A DNA stretch of 64,000 nucleotides from Bacillota bacterium (GTDB taxonomy: Bacteria > Bacillota > UBA4882 > UBA10575). The notes beneath the pieces are model-generated. The model did not search any database, was not told where the DNA came from, and saw nothing but the letters and a program-made list of their open reading frames with translations. Position numbers and translations under genes: made by a program. The first letter of the stretch is position 1, and every line of letters begins with the position of its first letter. The DNA lies in contig JAAYHQ010000057.1 of assembly GCA_012727425.1 (NCBI GenBank), forward strand, positions 1-64,000. Reading direction: 5' to 3'. This document shows positions 44,712-53,398 of the stretch, piece by piece.

Positions 44712-45803
44712 CTAACTGTGGATCAAACGGTGTAAAATATCGTTGCGCAGGTGGGTGATTTGGTGAAAATTCATGCTGTCGAGGTAAAGTTTTTCAAGGT
44801 CAGCATGGAGTTTTTTTGCTTTATTCAACCAATTGATGGCTCTGGCCCAAAGGTCCAAGAAGACAAGGCGGGCTTCTTTCACGATCGCACTGTATAAGTT
44901 CTGCTCGGGCTTGAGGAAAGTATCCGTCGCGATGTAACGGCATTGACGATCTCCGGGGGGCGAATATTTATGGGGCCAGGTCGAGGTGAAGACGGCGGTT
45001 TTCAAATCCGGGAACCAAAGGTGTTCGTATTTGGCCGGATCAAGGGCACAATGGAAAACTTCGACCGCCAGACCGCGGTCGACCGCCGTGGTGACCAGAC
45101 GCTTTAAAATTTCCGCCCGTCCCGTGCCGGGTGGCCCATCCAGGATATATATGCGGGAGGCCGCTTGACCGAGGGAGTCTAAAAAATGAACGGGACCATC
45201 AGCCGTAATGGCGCTGGCAAACAGGTGACGGAGCCGCCCTTTTTCCCCGGTCGGGCGGCGGTTGGTGAAGAGGTCCGCCTGTAGCTCATGCAGAACAGTA
45301 AGCCAGGCCTGCTGGTCTAAACAGGAATAATTGGTTTTCCGCCAATTCCGGTACACCGCGAGGGCGGCATTTAAATAGACATAAGCCCGCTCGAAGCAGG
45401 CTTTCTTTTGTTGCGCGGTGGCCAGGATCGGCCCTTGCTTGGCTTTAAGGTCTTCCAAGTTCCAAAAGGCACCGAGGTTGATGATCTCATCGACCACTCC
45501 CGGATGGACCGGGTCGATGGTGTGGGGGGCCGTACCATCAAGAAAAGCTGTTTTTAAAGCAGGAATCAGCAACCCGTCGAGGGAATGATGATCTGATGAA
45601 CAGTGAAGATACTCGAGATCAAAACCACGCCCAGCCAGTTCCGTACCGATTTGCTTCATAAAGGTTGATTTTCCCGTCCCCGGTCCGCCTTTTAAAATAT
45701 AAAGGCGGTTCGGGTCGGGACCAACCACCTGATCATAAAAGGAATAGAAACCGACGCCGGTATTTCCCCCGGCAAAAAAATGCCGGATGCGACCTGTCTT
45801 CAA
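44712..45803 (-). CDS. Twin P-loop ATPase-like protein of unknown function
   Basis: The 363 residues contain two related halves. The first has a Walker A loop GGPGTGKST (about 38-46) followed by LEYLHCSSDHHSLDGLLIPALKTAFLDGT. The second has GPPGTGRAE (about 221-229) followed by VEVFHCALDPAKYEHLWFPDLKTAVFTST. The parallel sequences show an internal duplication, and the second loop has lost the Lys-Ser/Thr. It belongs to an uncharacterised family found in spore-forming Firmicutes, as far as I recall. TTG 45803 follows GGAGGGG. Confidence 0.75.
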   Translation of the reverse strand: MKTGRIRHFFAGGNTGVGFYSFYDQVVGPDPNRLYILKGGPGTGKSTFMKQIGTELAGRGFDLEYLHCSSDHHSLDGLLIPALKTAFLDGTAPHTIDPVHPGVVDEIINLGAFWNLEDLKAKQGPILATAQQKKACFERAYVYLNAALAVYRNWRKTNYSCLDQQAWLTVLHELQADLFTNRRPTGEKGRLRHLFASAITADGPVHFLDSLGQAASRIYILDGPPGTGRAEILKRLVTTAVDRGLAVEVFHCALDPAKYEHLWFPDLKTAVFTSTWPHKYSPPGDRQCRYIATDTFLKPEQNLYSAIVKEARLVFLDLWARAINWLNKAKKLHADLEKLYLDSMNFHQITHLRNDILHRLIHS

Positions 45804-45866
45804 TTTAACCCCTCCCGGAACTATAGATATGATTTCGGCTTGGCCGGCGTGCCGGGGAAGAAAAGA

Positions 45867-45895
45867 TTGACAAAGGGTCTGATTTGCATTATAGT
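45867..45895 (+). promoter_or_regulatory. Promoter of the TlpA-CcdA operon
   Basis: A perfect TTGACA (45867-45872), a 17-base spacer and TATAGT (45890-45895), 42 bases before the start. Confidence 0.75.
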
Positions 45896-45936
45896 ATAGT
45901 ATACCCAGTACCGTATATATGGGAGGTTAGACACCG

Positions 45937-46479
45937 ATGAAGAAAGGGAAAAAGAGGCTGTTCATTTTTGGTCTCCTGTTGGTCGTTCTGCTGGTCGTGG
46001 GCTTTAGTCTCGGTTTGGCCGGTAAAAAAGAACAAGAGGAGGAATTGCCGCGGGTGGGCGCGAAAGCCCCCAATTTCCAATTGACCGACCTTGCCGGGCA
46101 AGTGGTGGAGTTAAAGGAAATTTACCAGAAAAACCAACTGACCATGGTTAATTTCTGGGCTACTTGGTGCCCACCTTGCCGCCGCGAGATTCCCGAATTT
46201 GTCCGGTTCTATCGGGACTACCGGGAGCAGGGCTTGGAGATTTTGGCGGTGAACACGTGGGAAGACAGTAGTCTGGAACAATTGCGGGCCTTTGTGGCCG
46301 CCGCGGAAATGGAGTTTCCGGTTCTCCAGGATGTAAAAGATCAAACTGCCGATAAATACTGGGTCCGGGCGGTTCCGACGACGGTCTTTATTGACCAGAA
46401 CGGACGGATTCTCGAGATTTATATGGGGGCGCTTACTTACGGGCAGTTGCAGACCAGGCTGGAACGCTATCTACCGTAG
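45937..46479 (+). CDS. Membrane-anchored thioredoxin-like reductase (TlpA/ResA/StoA family)
   Basis: A 180-residue protein with a membrane anchor (about 7-28), then a thioredoxin fold with WATWCPPCRREIPEF (active-site Cys about 78 and 81) and cis-Pro region VRAVPTTVFID. It faces outside and reduces disulfides, receiving electrons from CcdA encoded next. In Bacillus such pairs serve cytochrome c maturation (ResA) or spore cortex synthesis (StoA); no cytochrome gene is near, so the spore role is conceivable. GGAGGT precedes ATG 45937. Confidence 0.9.
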   Translation: MKKGKKRLFIFGLLLVVLLVVGFSLGLAGKKEQEEELPRVGAKAPNFQLTDLAGQVVELKEIYQKNQLTMVNFWATWCPPCRREIPEFVRFYRDYREQGLEILAVNTWEDSSLEQLRAFVAAAEMEFPVLQDVKDQTADKYWVRAVPTTVFIDQNGRILEIYMGALTYGQLQTRLERYLP

Positions 46480-46584
46480 GGGTGCAGGCGCTTTTGTTGG
46501 GTTAAGTTGGGTTAAATTGTGCACTAACGCCACAAGTTATATTTAGGTTTTCTTCGGAGGATGGAATGAAAGGAGGACCGGTCG

Positions 46585-47316
46585 ATGGAGAAGCCTGGTG
46601 TTTTCCTCTCTTTTTTCGCGGGCTTGCTCTCCTTTTTATCCCCGTGTGTTCTGGCTATGGCCCCCGGTTACCTGGCCGTGTTAACCGGGGCGCTGCCGAC
46701 CGATGAGGAGTATGACCAGCAGCGGATGGTGAAGGTCGCCGCCGTTTTTATTCTCGGTTTTACCCTGGTCTTCGTGTTGCTGGGCGCGGCTTTTTCCGCT
46801 TTGGGGCAGTATCTTTCCGGGATCCGGGTGTTCTTTCTTAGAGCCGGGGGCGCGCTCCTTATTCTCCTGGGGCTGTCGCAATGGGGAATACTGCGCGTCT
46901 TCCCTTTGCAGCAGGAGTTCCGTTTTCATTTTAAGAAGCCGCTGGTCGGAATCGCCGGCTGGTTTCTGGCGGGGGTCACTTTTGCCTTCGGGTGGACACC
47001 TTGTGTTGGACCGATCCTGGGCCTGATTTTGACCTTGGCCGGAACTTCAGGGCAGATTGCGACCGGGGTTTGGCTGCTTCTCGTTTACTCGTTGGGTTTG
47101 GCGACCCCATTTTTCTTAATGGCATTGGCTTATCGCCGGTTCTACTTTTGGTCAAAAAAAATCAGCCGCTATGCCCGGGTCAGCACTTTCCTCTCCGGGT
47201 TACTCCTGGTCGGGGTGGGCGTTTTGCTTTTTACCGACCGTTTTACCCTGCTGTCCATGTATTTAAACCGGATTTTCGGCGGCCGCTCGCTGGAAGATCT
47301 ATTGTGGACTAAATAA
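46585..47316 (+). CDS. ccdA: CcdA-like thiol-disulfide electron transporter
   Basis: A 243-residue membrane protein with six segments and the two redox cysteines in FLSPCVLAM (about 21) and WTPCVGPIL (about 138). It passes electrons from cytoplasmic thioredoxin to the extracytoplasmic TlpA-like protein encoded just upstream. AAAGGAGG sets ATG 46585. The last bases overlap the end of a small gene on the other strand. Confidence 0.93.
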   Translation: MEKPGVFLSFFAGLLSFLSPCVLAMAPGYLAVLTGALPTDEEYDQQRMVKVAAVFILGFTLVFVLLGAAFSALGQYLSGIRVFFLRAGGALLILLGLSQWGILRVFPLQQEFRFHFKKPLVGIAGWFLAGVTFAFGWTPCVGPILGLILTLAGTSGQIATGVWLLLVYSLGLATPFFLMALAYRRFYFWSKKISRYARVSTFLSGLLLVGVGVLLFTDRFTLLSMYLNRIFGGRSLEDLLWTK

Positions 47317-47503
47317 AGTCCTCGTTGGCGATCGTCACCCAAAACGGATCTTTCGGTGGGTGGTGCGGATCGCGCAAAAAGGTCTTGACCCAGAACTCAT
47401 CCAGAGCACTGAGTTTGACTTCTGCTCCGAGCTGAGGAATGGTGGGGGGGACTAAATCCAGCGTGTATTGAAAGTGGCGGTGCTGATGACGGGAACGGGA
47501 CAC
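47309..47503 (-). CDS. Hypothetical 64-aa protein
   Basis: GTG 47503 follows AGAGGTGAG at good spacing on the minus strand. The protein has a His/Arg-rich start (SRSRHQHRHFQY) and a Pro/acidic remainder (DLVPPTIPQLG, FLRDPHHPPKDPFW). No membrane segment or known domain. The stop region overlaps ccdA by 8 bases in convergent orientation. The long structured leader upstream supports a real transcript, but the coding call is tentative. Confidence 0.45.
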   Translation of the reverse strand: MSRSRHQHRHFQYTLDLVPPTIPQLGAEVKLSALDEFWVKTFLRDPHHPPKDPFWVTIANEDFI

Positions 47504-47711
47504 TTGGCTCACCTCTCTTTTTAGAAAATATTAAAGTATAAATCGGTCGTCTCTAGCTACCACAGAATTACGGCCAATGGCCGGTTGCTGTCCGCCTTTA
47601 GGGTTTGCCGCCCGCATTTGCCCCCGGGGCCGGCGGCAAAACACTGCTTGATCCCGGGGGAGCTTGCGGGCAGTTGCCGGCATGAAAGACTTGGTAACTA
47701 CACTCATTATA
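47504..47711 (-). promoter_or_regulatory. Structured leader upstream of the small minus-strand gene
   Basis: On the minus strand a TATAAT (plus 47706-47711) is followed by about 200 bases of GC-rich, pairing-rich sequence. The clearest helix is TTTGCCGCC with GGCGGCAAA (47604-47612 with 47632-47640); outer arms GCCCGC/GCGGGC and CCCCGG pairs can nest around it. It matches no riboswitch class I know. Confidence 0.35.
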
Positions 47712-47959
47712 CATTAAAGCTGGAAATCCTTTCCATAAAATCAACTTAATCTCGCGATAAAACTGTTTTAATTAAGGTTTGGAAAAAAGCCTTTGTCTGG
47801 TACAGACAAGGGCTTTTCTGCATTATTCGGGACTGCTGGTGGGACCGGAGCATTTTCCTGGTCCAAGGGGGGCCATTGTTTACGGACAGGAATAGGATAT
47901 AGTAATCCAAAACGACCGTTGGTGTTTGTTCTGGAGAACACAAAGGAGGGATTGCTCAG
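47712..47959. other. Upstream region of cotJA with a terminator hairpin
   Basis: No gene. A hairpin of AAAAGCCTTTGTCT-type arms (about 47785-47799 with 47803-47817) ends in CTTTTCTG and looks like a terminator. The cotJ promoter should lie in 47820-47945, but I could not identify a clear sigma-E or sigma-K site. Confidence 0.5.
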
Positions 47960-48106
47960 ATGTTCACACCCAACGACCAAATGCGTTTGGCCAGAGCATA
48001 TGTTCCGTTTCAAATCTTCTCCAAACGACTGGACCCCATGGAAGGATTGCTGAAGGGAACCATCTTTCCCGAACTTTACTTTCCGTACCGGGGACATAAA
48101 AGGTGA
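47960..48106 (+). CDS. cotJA: Spore coat protein CotJA
   Basis: A 48-residue protein with the CotJA signature: LARAYVPFQIF, then LDPMEGLLKGTIFPELYFPYRG. CotJA is a small inner-coat component made in the mother cell with CotJB and CotJC. AAAGGAGG at 47942-47949 is spaced ten bases from ATG 47960. Its stop at 48104-48106 overlaps the ribosome site of cotJB, so the three genes form an operon. Confidence 0.9.
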   Translation: MFTPNDQMRLARAYVPFQIFSKRLDPMEGLLKGTIFPELYFPYRGHKR

Positions 48107-48120
48107 AAGGAGCTTGGAAG

Positions 48121-48375
48121 ATGGATCGGGAACAGCTGTGCATGCTTAAAGAGTTAATGGCGCTCGAGTTTACGGTCTTGGAATTCCACCTTTATCTGGA
48201 TACCCATCCCACCGACCAGCGTGCGTTGATGGAATATAATTCCTTCGTCCAGCAACTTGCCGTTCTAAAACGACAATATCAGGACCGTTATGGCCCTTTG
48301 ACCTGGCAGGAACCAAGCGCTTATCCCTGGCAATGGATCGATCAGCCCTGGCCTTGGGAAATCTGTTACGAATAG
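48121..48375 (+). CDS. cotJB: Spore coat protein CotJB
   Basis: An 84-residue protein with LKELMALEFTVLEFHLYLDTHPTDQRAL and the aromatic end YPWQWIDQPWPWE, typical of CotJB. Found in the spore coat with CotJA and CotJC. AAAGGAG sets ATG 48121, 15 bases after the cotJA stop. Confidence 0.92.
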   Translation: MDREQLCMLKELMALEFTVLEFHLYLDTHPTDQRALMEYNSFVQQLAVLKRQYQDRYGPLTWQEPSAYPWQWIDQPWPWEICYE

Positions 48376-48388
48376 GGGGTTGTCATCA

Positions 48389-48961
48389 ATGTGGATTTAT
48401 GAAAAAAAATTACAGTATCCGGCCAAGGTTGGGCGGGCGAATGTGCAAATGGCGAAGTACCTAATCACCCAATATGGAGGGCCCGATGGGGAATTGGCCG
48501 CTTCCATGCGTTATCTGACCCAGCGTTATCATATGCCTACCCCCCAAGCTAAAGGGATCTTAACGGATATTGGCACGGAGGAACTGGCCCATCTGGAAAT
48601 CATCGCCACCTTGGTGTATAAACTGATGGATCGGGCCTCCCTTGAGGAGATTAAAGCGGCCGGGTTAGGTGCCTACTACGCCGATCATGACCGCGCTCTT
48701 TATTTTGTTAATGGTGAAGGGGTGCCGTGGACGGCGGCTTACATCCAATCAAAAGGGGATCCCGTTGCCGATCTCCATGAAGACATGGCGGCCGAGGAAA
48801 AAGCCCGGGCGACCTACGAATGGTTGATTGATCTCTCCGATGATCCGGACTTAAATGATACGCTCAAGTTTTTACGGGAAAGAGAGATCGTCCACTTCCA
48901 GCGCTTTGGGGAAGCCCTCCAGATTGTCCAGGAGTACCTTGATACCAAGAAATATTTTTAA
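48389..48961 (+). CDS. cotJC: Spore coat protein CotJC (manganese-catalase family)
   Basis: A 190-residue ferritin-fold protein: MWIYEKKLQYPAKV, the metal-binding Glu-x-x-His in TDIGTEELAHLEII (about 66-76) and later DMAAEEKARATYEWL and REREIVHFQRFGEAL, matching manganese catalase ligands. It probably detoxifies peroxide or acts structurally in the spore coat. AGGGGG before ATG 48389 is preferred to TTG 48380, which overlaps it. Confidence 0.94.
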   Translation: MWIYEKKLQYPAKVGRANVQMAKYLITQYGGPDGELAASMRYLTQRYHMPTPQAKGILTDIGTEELAHLEIIATLVYKLMDRASLEEIKAAGLGAYYADHDRALYFVNGEGVPWTAAYIQSKGDPVADLHEDMAAEEKARATYEWLIDLSDDPDLNDTLKFLREREIVHFQRFGEALQIVQEYLDTKKYF

Positions 48962-48965
48962 TCTT

Positions 48966-48990
48966 AAAACCGGCAGCGCCGGTTTTTTTA
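48966..48990 (+). terminator. Terminator of cotJABC
   Basis: AAAACCGGC and GCCGGTTTT around loop AGC, followed by a T-run. Confidence 0.85.
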
Positions 48991-49088
48991 TTGCTGACCA
49001 ACAACAGATTGATTTTTTGCGGCGGGGTTGGGCAAGCTATACCCGAAGAAACTCCCGGACTTGCCCGGAGAAACTTGGAGGTGGCAAG

Positions 49089-49307
49089 GTGGCCAAAAGA
49101 AAACGGCCGGCCAACAAAAGAAAAAGCCAGCTGGAGAAGTTGAAATGGGAAGTGGCCGACCTTTTCGGGTTAGACGACGATCTCGCCCAGGGCGGTGACG
49201 AGCTGACGGTCTGCGAAGCGGGGAAAATCGGTGGCAATATGGTAAAAAAGCTTGTGGAGAAGGGGAAGGAAGCGCTCAAACAAGAAGCGGAGAATTCTGA
49301 AGAATAA
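49089..49307 (+). CDS. Small acid-soluble spore protein-like (alpha/beta type)
   Basis: A 72-residue basic protein whose C-terminal half reads ELTVCEAGKIGGNMVKKLVEKGKEAL, the GKIGGxMVKKxI/V-type conserved block of DNA-binding SASPs. A preceding DLFGLDDDL and a strongly basic N-terminus (KRKRPANKRKSQ) are also present. Such proteins coat and protect spore DNA. GGAGGTGG before GTG 49089 fixes the start; the longer open frame upstream overlaps cotJC and its terminator and is not coding. The N-terminal half deviates from the canonical family. Confidence 0.75.
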   Translation: MAKRKRPANKRKSQLEKLKWEVADLFGLDDDLAQGGDELTVCEAGKIGGNMVKKLVEKGKEALKQEAENSEE

Positions 49308-49322
49308 ACAATAAGTTAAAGT

Positions 49323-49345
49323 AAGGCCGGAAACGGCCTTTTTTT
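49323..49345 (+). terminator. Terminator of the SASP-like gene
   Basis: AAGGCCG-GAAA-CGGCCTT followed by five T. Confidence 0.85.
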
Positions 49346-49409
49346 GTACGAACCGGCGGCAAAGATAATTGCTAAAACTTTCTTTTTACGTTATCCTATA
49401 GTAAGGGTG

Positions 49410-50774
49410 ATGAAGTTGGAAAACTGCCGGAAGCACAAATATTACCTGCAAACCTTCGGTTGTCAGATGAACGTGCACGATTCGGAAAAAACCGCCGGGA
49501 TTCTGGAGAAAGTAGGCTACACAAGAGCGGCCACAGCGGAAGAGGCCGATGTCATTCTCCTGAATACTTGCTGTGTCCGGGAGAATGCCGAAAACCGTTT
49601 ATACGGGCATTTGGGTAATCTAAAACCCCTGAAGCAAAAAAACCCGGACCTGATCATCGGGGTGGGCGGTTGTATGGCCCAACTCCCTTCGGTACGGGAA
49701 AAGATTGCGGTGCATCACCCCCATATTGATCTGCTTTTTGGGGCCTTCAACCTCCATCAGCTCCCCGAACTGATCATGAAGATCAGAGAAACCGGCAGCC
49801 GGATCCTGGAGGTGCCCGGGGACGGCGAGGTCCAGGAGGACCTTCCGGTGAAACGGGAAAGCCCCTTCCAGGCTTGGGTAACAGTGATCTACGGGTGCAA
49901 TAATTTCTGCACCTACTGTATTGTTCCTTACGTCCGCGGCCGGGAAAAAAGCCGGCGTCCGGAGAAGATCCTGGCGGAGGTCCGCAGCCTGGCGGCCGCG
50001 GGGGTCAAGGAGGTTACCCTCCTTGGCCAAAACGTCAACAGTTATGGTCTGGATTTTCCGGCGGCCGAGCGGACGGATTTTGCCGACCTCCTGGGTATGA
50101 TCAATCAGGTCGAGGGGATTACTCGCATCCGGTTCCAGACTTCCCATCCCAAGGACCTTTCGGATAAATTAATCCGGCAAATGGCGGCGGCGGACAAGGT
50201 CTGCGAGCATCTCCACCTGCCGCTCCAAGCCGGGAGTGATAAAATTCTGCGGATGATGAACCGGAAATACACCCGCGATGACTATCTGCGACTGGTGGAC
50301 AAGTTACGCGCCCACATTCCCGATCTGGCCCTCACCACCGACCTGATTGTTGGATTTCCCGGCGAGGAAGAGGCCGACTTCCAGGACACCCTGGATCTAG
50401 TGGAGAAGGTCGGTTTTGACGCCGCCTTTACCTTTGCCTATTCACCGCGGGTTGGTACCCAGGCTGCCAAGATGACCAACCAGGTGCCGGAGGAAGTGAA
50501 GATGGATCGTTTGTACCGGTTGATCGAGGTGGTGAATAAGCAGGCCAAAGCGGCCAACCAGCGTTTGGAGGGCAAGGTCGAAACGATCTTGGTGGAGGGG
50601 CCCAGCCCGAAGCGGAAAGAGATCTTTACCGGACGGACCCGCAGCAATAAACTGGTGCTGTTTGCGCCGCCCGCTTCCGGTCCGGAACTGGTTGGCACGG
50701 AGATTAAGGTTAAAATCAAGAAGGGCTTGACCCATACCTTGCAAGGGGAAGTCATCGACCGGGAGGTGTTCTGA
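49410..50774 (+). CDS. miaB: tRNA-2-methylthio-N6-isopentenyladenosine synthase
   Basis: Radical-SAM methylthiotransferase modifying A37 of tRNAs after MiaA. The 454 residues have three N-terminal cluster cysteines (TFGCQMN, NTCCVREN, GVGGCMAQ), the radical-SAM motif in YGCNNFCTYCIVP (about 162-174), and a C-terminal TRAM domain (about 390-450). The start at ATG 49410 gives the normal family N-terminus; the frame extends upstream over a terminator. It leads the miaB-mutS-mutL-miaA-hfq cluster, and miaA lies four genes on. Confidence 0.95.
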   Translation: MKLENCRKHKYYLQTFGCQMNVHDSEKTAGILEKVGYTRAATAEEADVILLNTCCVRENAENRLYGHLGNLKPLKQKNPDLIIGVGGCMAQLPSVREKIAVHHPHIDLLFGAFNLHQLPELIMKIRETGSRILEVPGDGEVQEDLPVKRESPFQAWVTVIYGCNNFCTYCIVPYVRGREKSRRPEKILAEVRSLAAAGVKEVTLLGQNVNSYGLDFPAAERTDFADLLGMINQVEGITRIRFQTSHPKDLSDKLIRQMAAADKVCEHLHLPLQAGSDKILRMMNRKYTRDDYLRLVDKLRAHIPDLALTTDLIVGFPGEEEADFQDTLDLVEKVGFDAAFTFAYSPRVGTQAAKMTNQVPEEVKMDRLYRLIEVVNKQAKAANQRLEGKVETILVEGPSPKRKEIFTGRTRSNKLVLFAPPASGPELVGTEIKVKIKKGLTHTLQGEVIDREVF

Positions 50775-50775
50775 T

Positions 50776-53379
50776 TTGGGTCAGGATACTCCCATGCTCC
50801 GACAGTATAAACGGATTAAACAGGAGTACGCCGACGCCATTCTTCTTTTCCGGCTGGGCGACTTTTATGAGATGTTTCTGGAGGATGCGGAAAAGGCCGC
50901 CGAAGTTTTGGAGATTGTGCTTACTTCCCGCGAGGCGGGGAAGGGCAAGCGGATCCCGATGTGCGGCATTCCTTACCACGCCGCCGGCAGTTACATTGCC
51001 CGTTTAATCGCAAAAGGGTTTAAGGTCGCCATCTGTGAACAAGTGGAAGACCCCAAAAAAGCAAAGGGCTTGGTTAAACGGGAAGTGGTCCGGGTGATTA
51101 CGCCCGGAACACTGATTGACGAACAGTACCTGGAAGAAAAGGCCAATAATTATTTGATGGCTCTGGTGCAGCGGGAAGCCGAATATGGTTTGGCGGTGGC
51201 CGATCTTTCCACCGGTGAATTTGTGGTGACCCAATTTGCGGCCGACGAGGGGCTGCTCCTCGACGAGCTTACCCACTGGCGACCAAAGGAGATTTTGGTT
51301 CCGGAGGACCAGATTCCGCTCTGGTCCGGGCTTAAGCGGCGGACCGACGTTTTGCTCACCCCCCGGCCGGCCCAGGATTTCCAATGGGGCCGGGCGGAGG
51401 AACGGCTCCTCTCCCACTTTCAGGTTGTTTCGTTGGAAGGTTATGGTTGTCAGGGACTGAAGGCGGCCGTTGGTGCCGCCGGTGCTGTCTTGGCCTATTT
51501 TTATGCGACCCAAAAAAGCCAACTGCAACACATCATTTCCCTCCGTACTTATCATTTGGGCGATTTCATGCATCTTGACCAATATACCCGGCGCAACCTG
51601 GAATTGGTCACGACGCTTCGGGACCAAAAAACCCAGGGTTCTTTGCTCTGGGTTTTAGACCGGACGGTAACGGCGGCCGGGGGGCGGTTGCTTAAGAAAT
51701 GGCTGGAGCAACCGTTACGCCGCCGGGCGGAGATTGAAGACCGGCTGGCGAAAGTGGAGCGTTTCTTCCTTCAGCACGGGATCCGGCAGACGACCCGGAG
51801 TTTGTTGCGGCGCACCTGCGACCTGCAGCGTCTTTTGGCCAAACTGGCCTGCCAGACGGTGAATCCCCGGGACTTGTTGGCGTTACGCAATACGTTGAAT
51901 TTGTTGCCCGCGCTCCACCGGACGCTCCAGCAGGAAGAAATGGGGCCCGTGGCCGCGCTGGCGGGGGAGATTAACCCCTTGCCGGATTTAACCGCTTTAC
52001 TGACGAAGGCCTTGCGGGAAGATCCGCCGGCCAGCATCACGGAGGGCAATATTTTCCGGGAAGGCTATAACCAGGAGTTGGATGCGCTCATCCGCGCGAC
52101 CCGTGAGGGGAAACAGTGGATCGCCGGCCTTGAACAACAGGAGCGGGAGCGGACCGGAATTAAATCTTTAAAGGTCGGCTATAACCAGGTCTTCGGTTAT
52201 TACCTCGAAGTGACGAAAGCCAATTTAGCCCTGGTTCCGGAGGATTACATCCGCAAACAGACCCTGGCCAATGCCGAGCGTTACATTACCCCGGAACTAA
52301 AGAAGTATGAAGAACTGATCCTGGGGGCGGCGGAAAAAAGGGCGGCCTTGGAGCACCAGCTCTTTTTAGACCTGCGGCAACAGGTTCTGACGCAGTTGCC
52401 GGAGTTGAAACGGTTGGCCGAGATCCTGGCCATGTTGGATGTCTATGCTGCGCTGGCCGAGACGGCGGTGCAAAACCATTATGTGCGGCCGGAGATCGAC
52501 GAAGGGAAAAAGATCTTGATCCGGGAAGGCCGCCATCCAGTGGTGGAACAGGTCTTACCCCCCGGTCAGTTTGTACCGAACGATACTTTGCTTGATAACA
52601 ACTTCCACCGTCTGCAGATCATCACTGGGCCGAACATGGCCGGAAAATCCACCTATATGCGGCAAGTGGCATTGATTGTGCTCATGGCCCAGATCGGATC
52701 CTTCGTGCCCGCCAGTTACGCCCGGATTGGTTTGGTGGACCGGATCTTCACGCGGGTGGGCGCCGCCGATCACCTGGCGGGGGGACAGAGCACTTTTATG
52801 GTGGAGATGAGCGAATTGGCGAACATTCTGCACCATGCCACCGCGGACAGCCTTTTGATCCTGGACGAAATCGGCCGGGGCACCAGCACTTATGATGGAT
52901 TGAGCATTGCCTGGGGGGTTTTGGAATACCTTTGGAACCCCAAGCGGATTGGGGCGCGGACCCTTTTTGCCACCCATTATCATGAGTTGACCACTTTAGC
53001 TGATCGGTTGACGGGCGTGGAGAACCTGAATGTGGCGGTGGCGAAGGAGGGCGACGGCATTATCTTTCTCCACAAGATCCTGCCCGGCGCCAGTGACCGG
53101 AGCTACGGGATTGAAGTGGCACGGCTGGCCGGTATCCCCGAAGCGGTCCTGGCGCGGGCGGCGGAGATCCTGGCGGAACTTGAAGCGAAAGGTTTGAGGG
53201 AACAGTCGCAAACCGTGGCGTTGCCGACAAAACCAATGCAATTGTCGCTGTTTGCCGTCGATGAAGCCCGTATCTATGATGAGCTGCGTCAGCTCGATTT
53301 GAACACCATTGCGCCCCTGGAGGCGCTAAAACTGCTCTTTAAGTGGCAGCAACGGCTGAAAAAGAAGAAAGAAGCGTGA
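50776..53379 (+). CDS. mutS: DNA mismatch repair protein MutS
   Basis: Recognises mismatches and small loops. The 867 residues show the mismatch-binding motif (RLGDFYEMF, the Phe-x-Glu, about 30-38), core and clamp domains, Walker A GPNMAGKST (about 618-626), LLILDEIGRGTSTYDG and ATHYHELT. It starts at TTG 50776 with AGGTG upstream, overlapping the miaB end. Confidence 0.96.
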   Translation: MGQDTPMLRQYKRIKQEYADAILLFRLGDFYEMFLEDAEKAAEVLEIVLTSREAGKGKRIPMCGIPYHAAGSYIARLIAKGFKVAICEQVEDPKKAKGLVKREVVRVITPGTLIDEQYLEEKANNYLMALVQREAEYGLAVADLSTGEFVVTQFAADEGLLLDELTHWRPKEILVPEDQIPLWSGLKRRTDVLLTPRPAQDFQWGRAEERLLSHFQVVSLEGYGCQGLKAAVGAAGAVLAYFYATQKSQLQHIISLRTYHLGDFMHLDQYTRRNLELVTTLRDQKTQGSLLWVLDRTVTAAGGRLLKKWLEQPLRRRAEIEDRLAKVERFFLQHGIRQTTRSLLRRTCDLQRLLAKLACQTVNPRDLLALRNTLNLLPALHRTLQQEEMGPVAALAGEINPLPDLTALLTKALREDPPASITEGNIFREGYNQELDALIRATREGKQWIAGLEQQERERTGIKSLKVGYNQVFGYYLEVTKANLALVPEDYIRKQTLANAERYITPELKKYEELILGAAEKRAALEHQLFLDLRQQVLTQLPELKRLAEILAMLDVYAALAETAVQNHYVRPEIDEGKKILIREGRHPVVEQVLPPGQFVPNDTLLDNNFHRLQIITGPNMAGKSTYMRQVALIVLMAQIGSFVPASYARIGLVDRIFTRVGAADHLAGGQSTFMVEMSELANILHHATADSLLILDEIGRGTSTYDGLSIAWGVLEYLWNPKRIGARTLFATHYHELTTLADRLTGVENLNVAVAKEGDGIIFLHKILPGASDRSYGIEVARLAGIPEAVLARAAEILAELEAKGLREQSQTVALPTKPMQLSLFAVDEARIYDELRQLDLNTIAPLEALKLLFKWQQRLKKKKEA

Positions 53380-53398
53380 GGCAGAAGAGGGATTCAAG

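Noticed and set aside
47793-48053. 86-codon frame overlapping cotJA
   Set aside because: Out of frame with the recognisable CotJA protein, and it runs through the upstream terminator hairpin.
48855-49088. N-terminal extension of the SASP-like gene
   Set aside because: It overlaps cotJC and runs through the cotJABC terminator; the strong ribosome site at 49077 belongs to GTG 49089.
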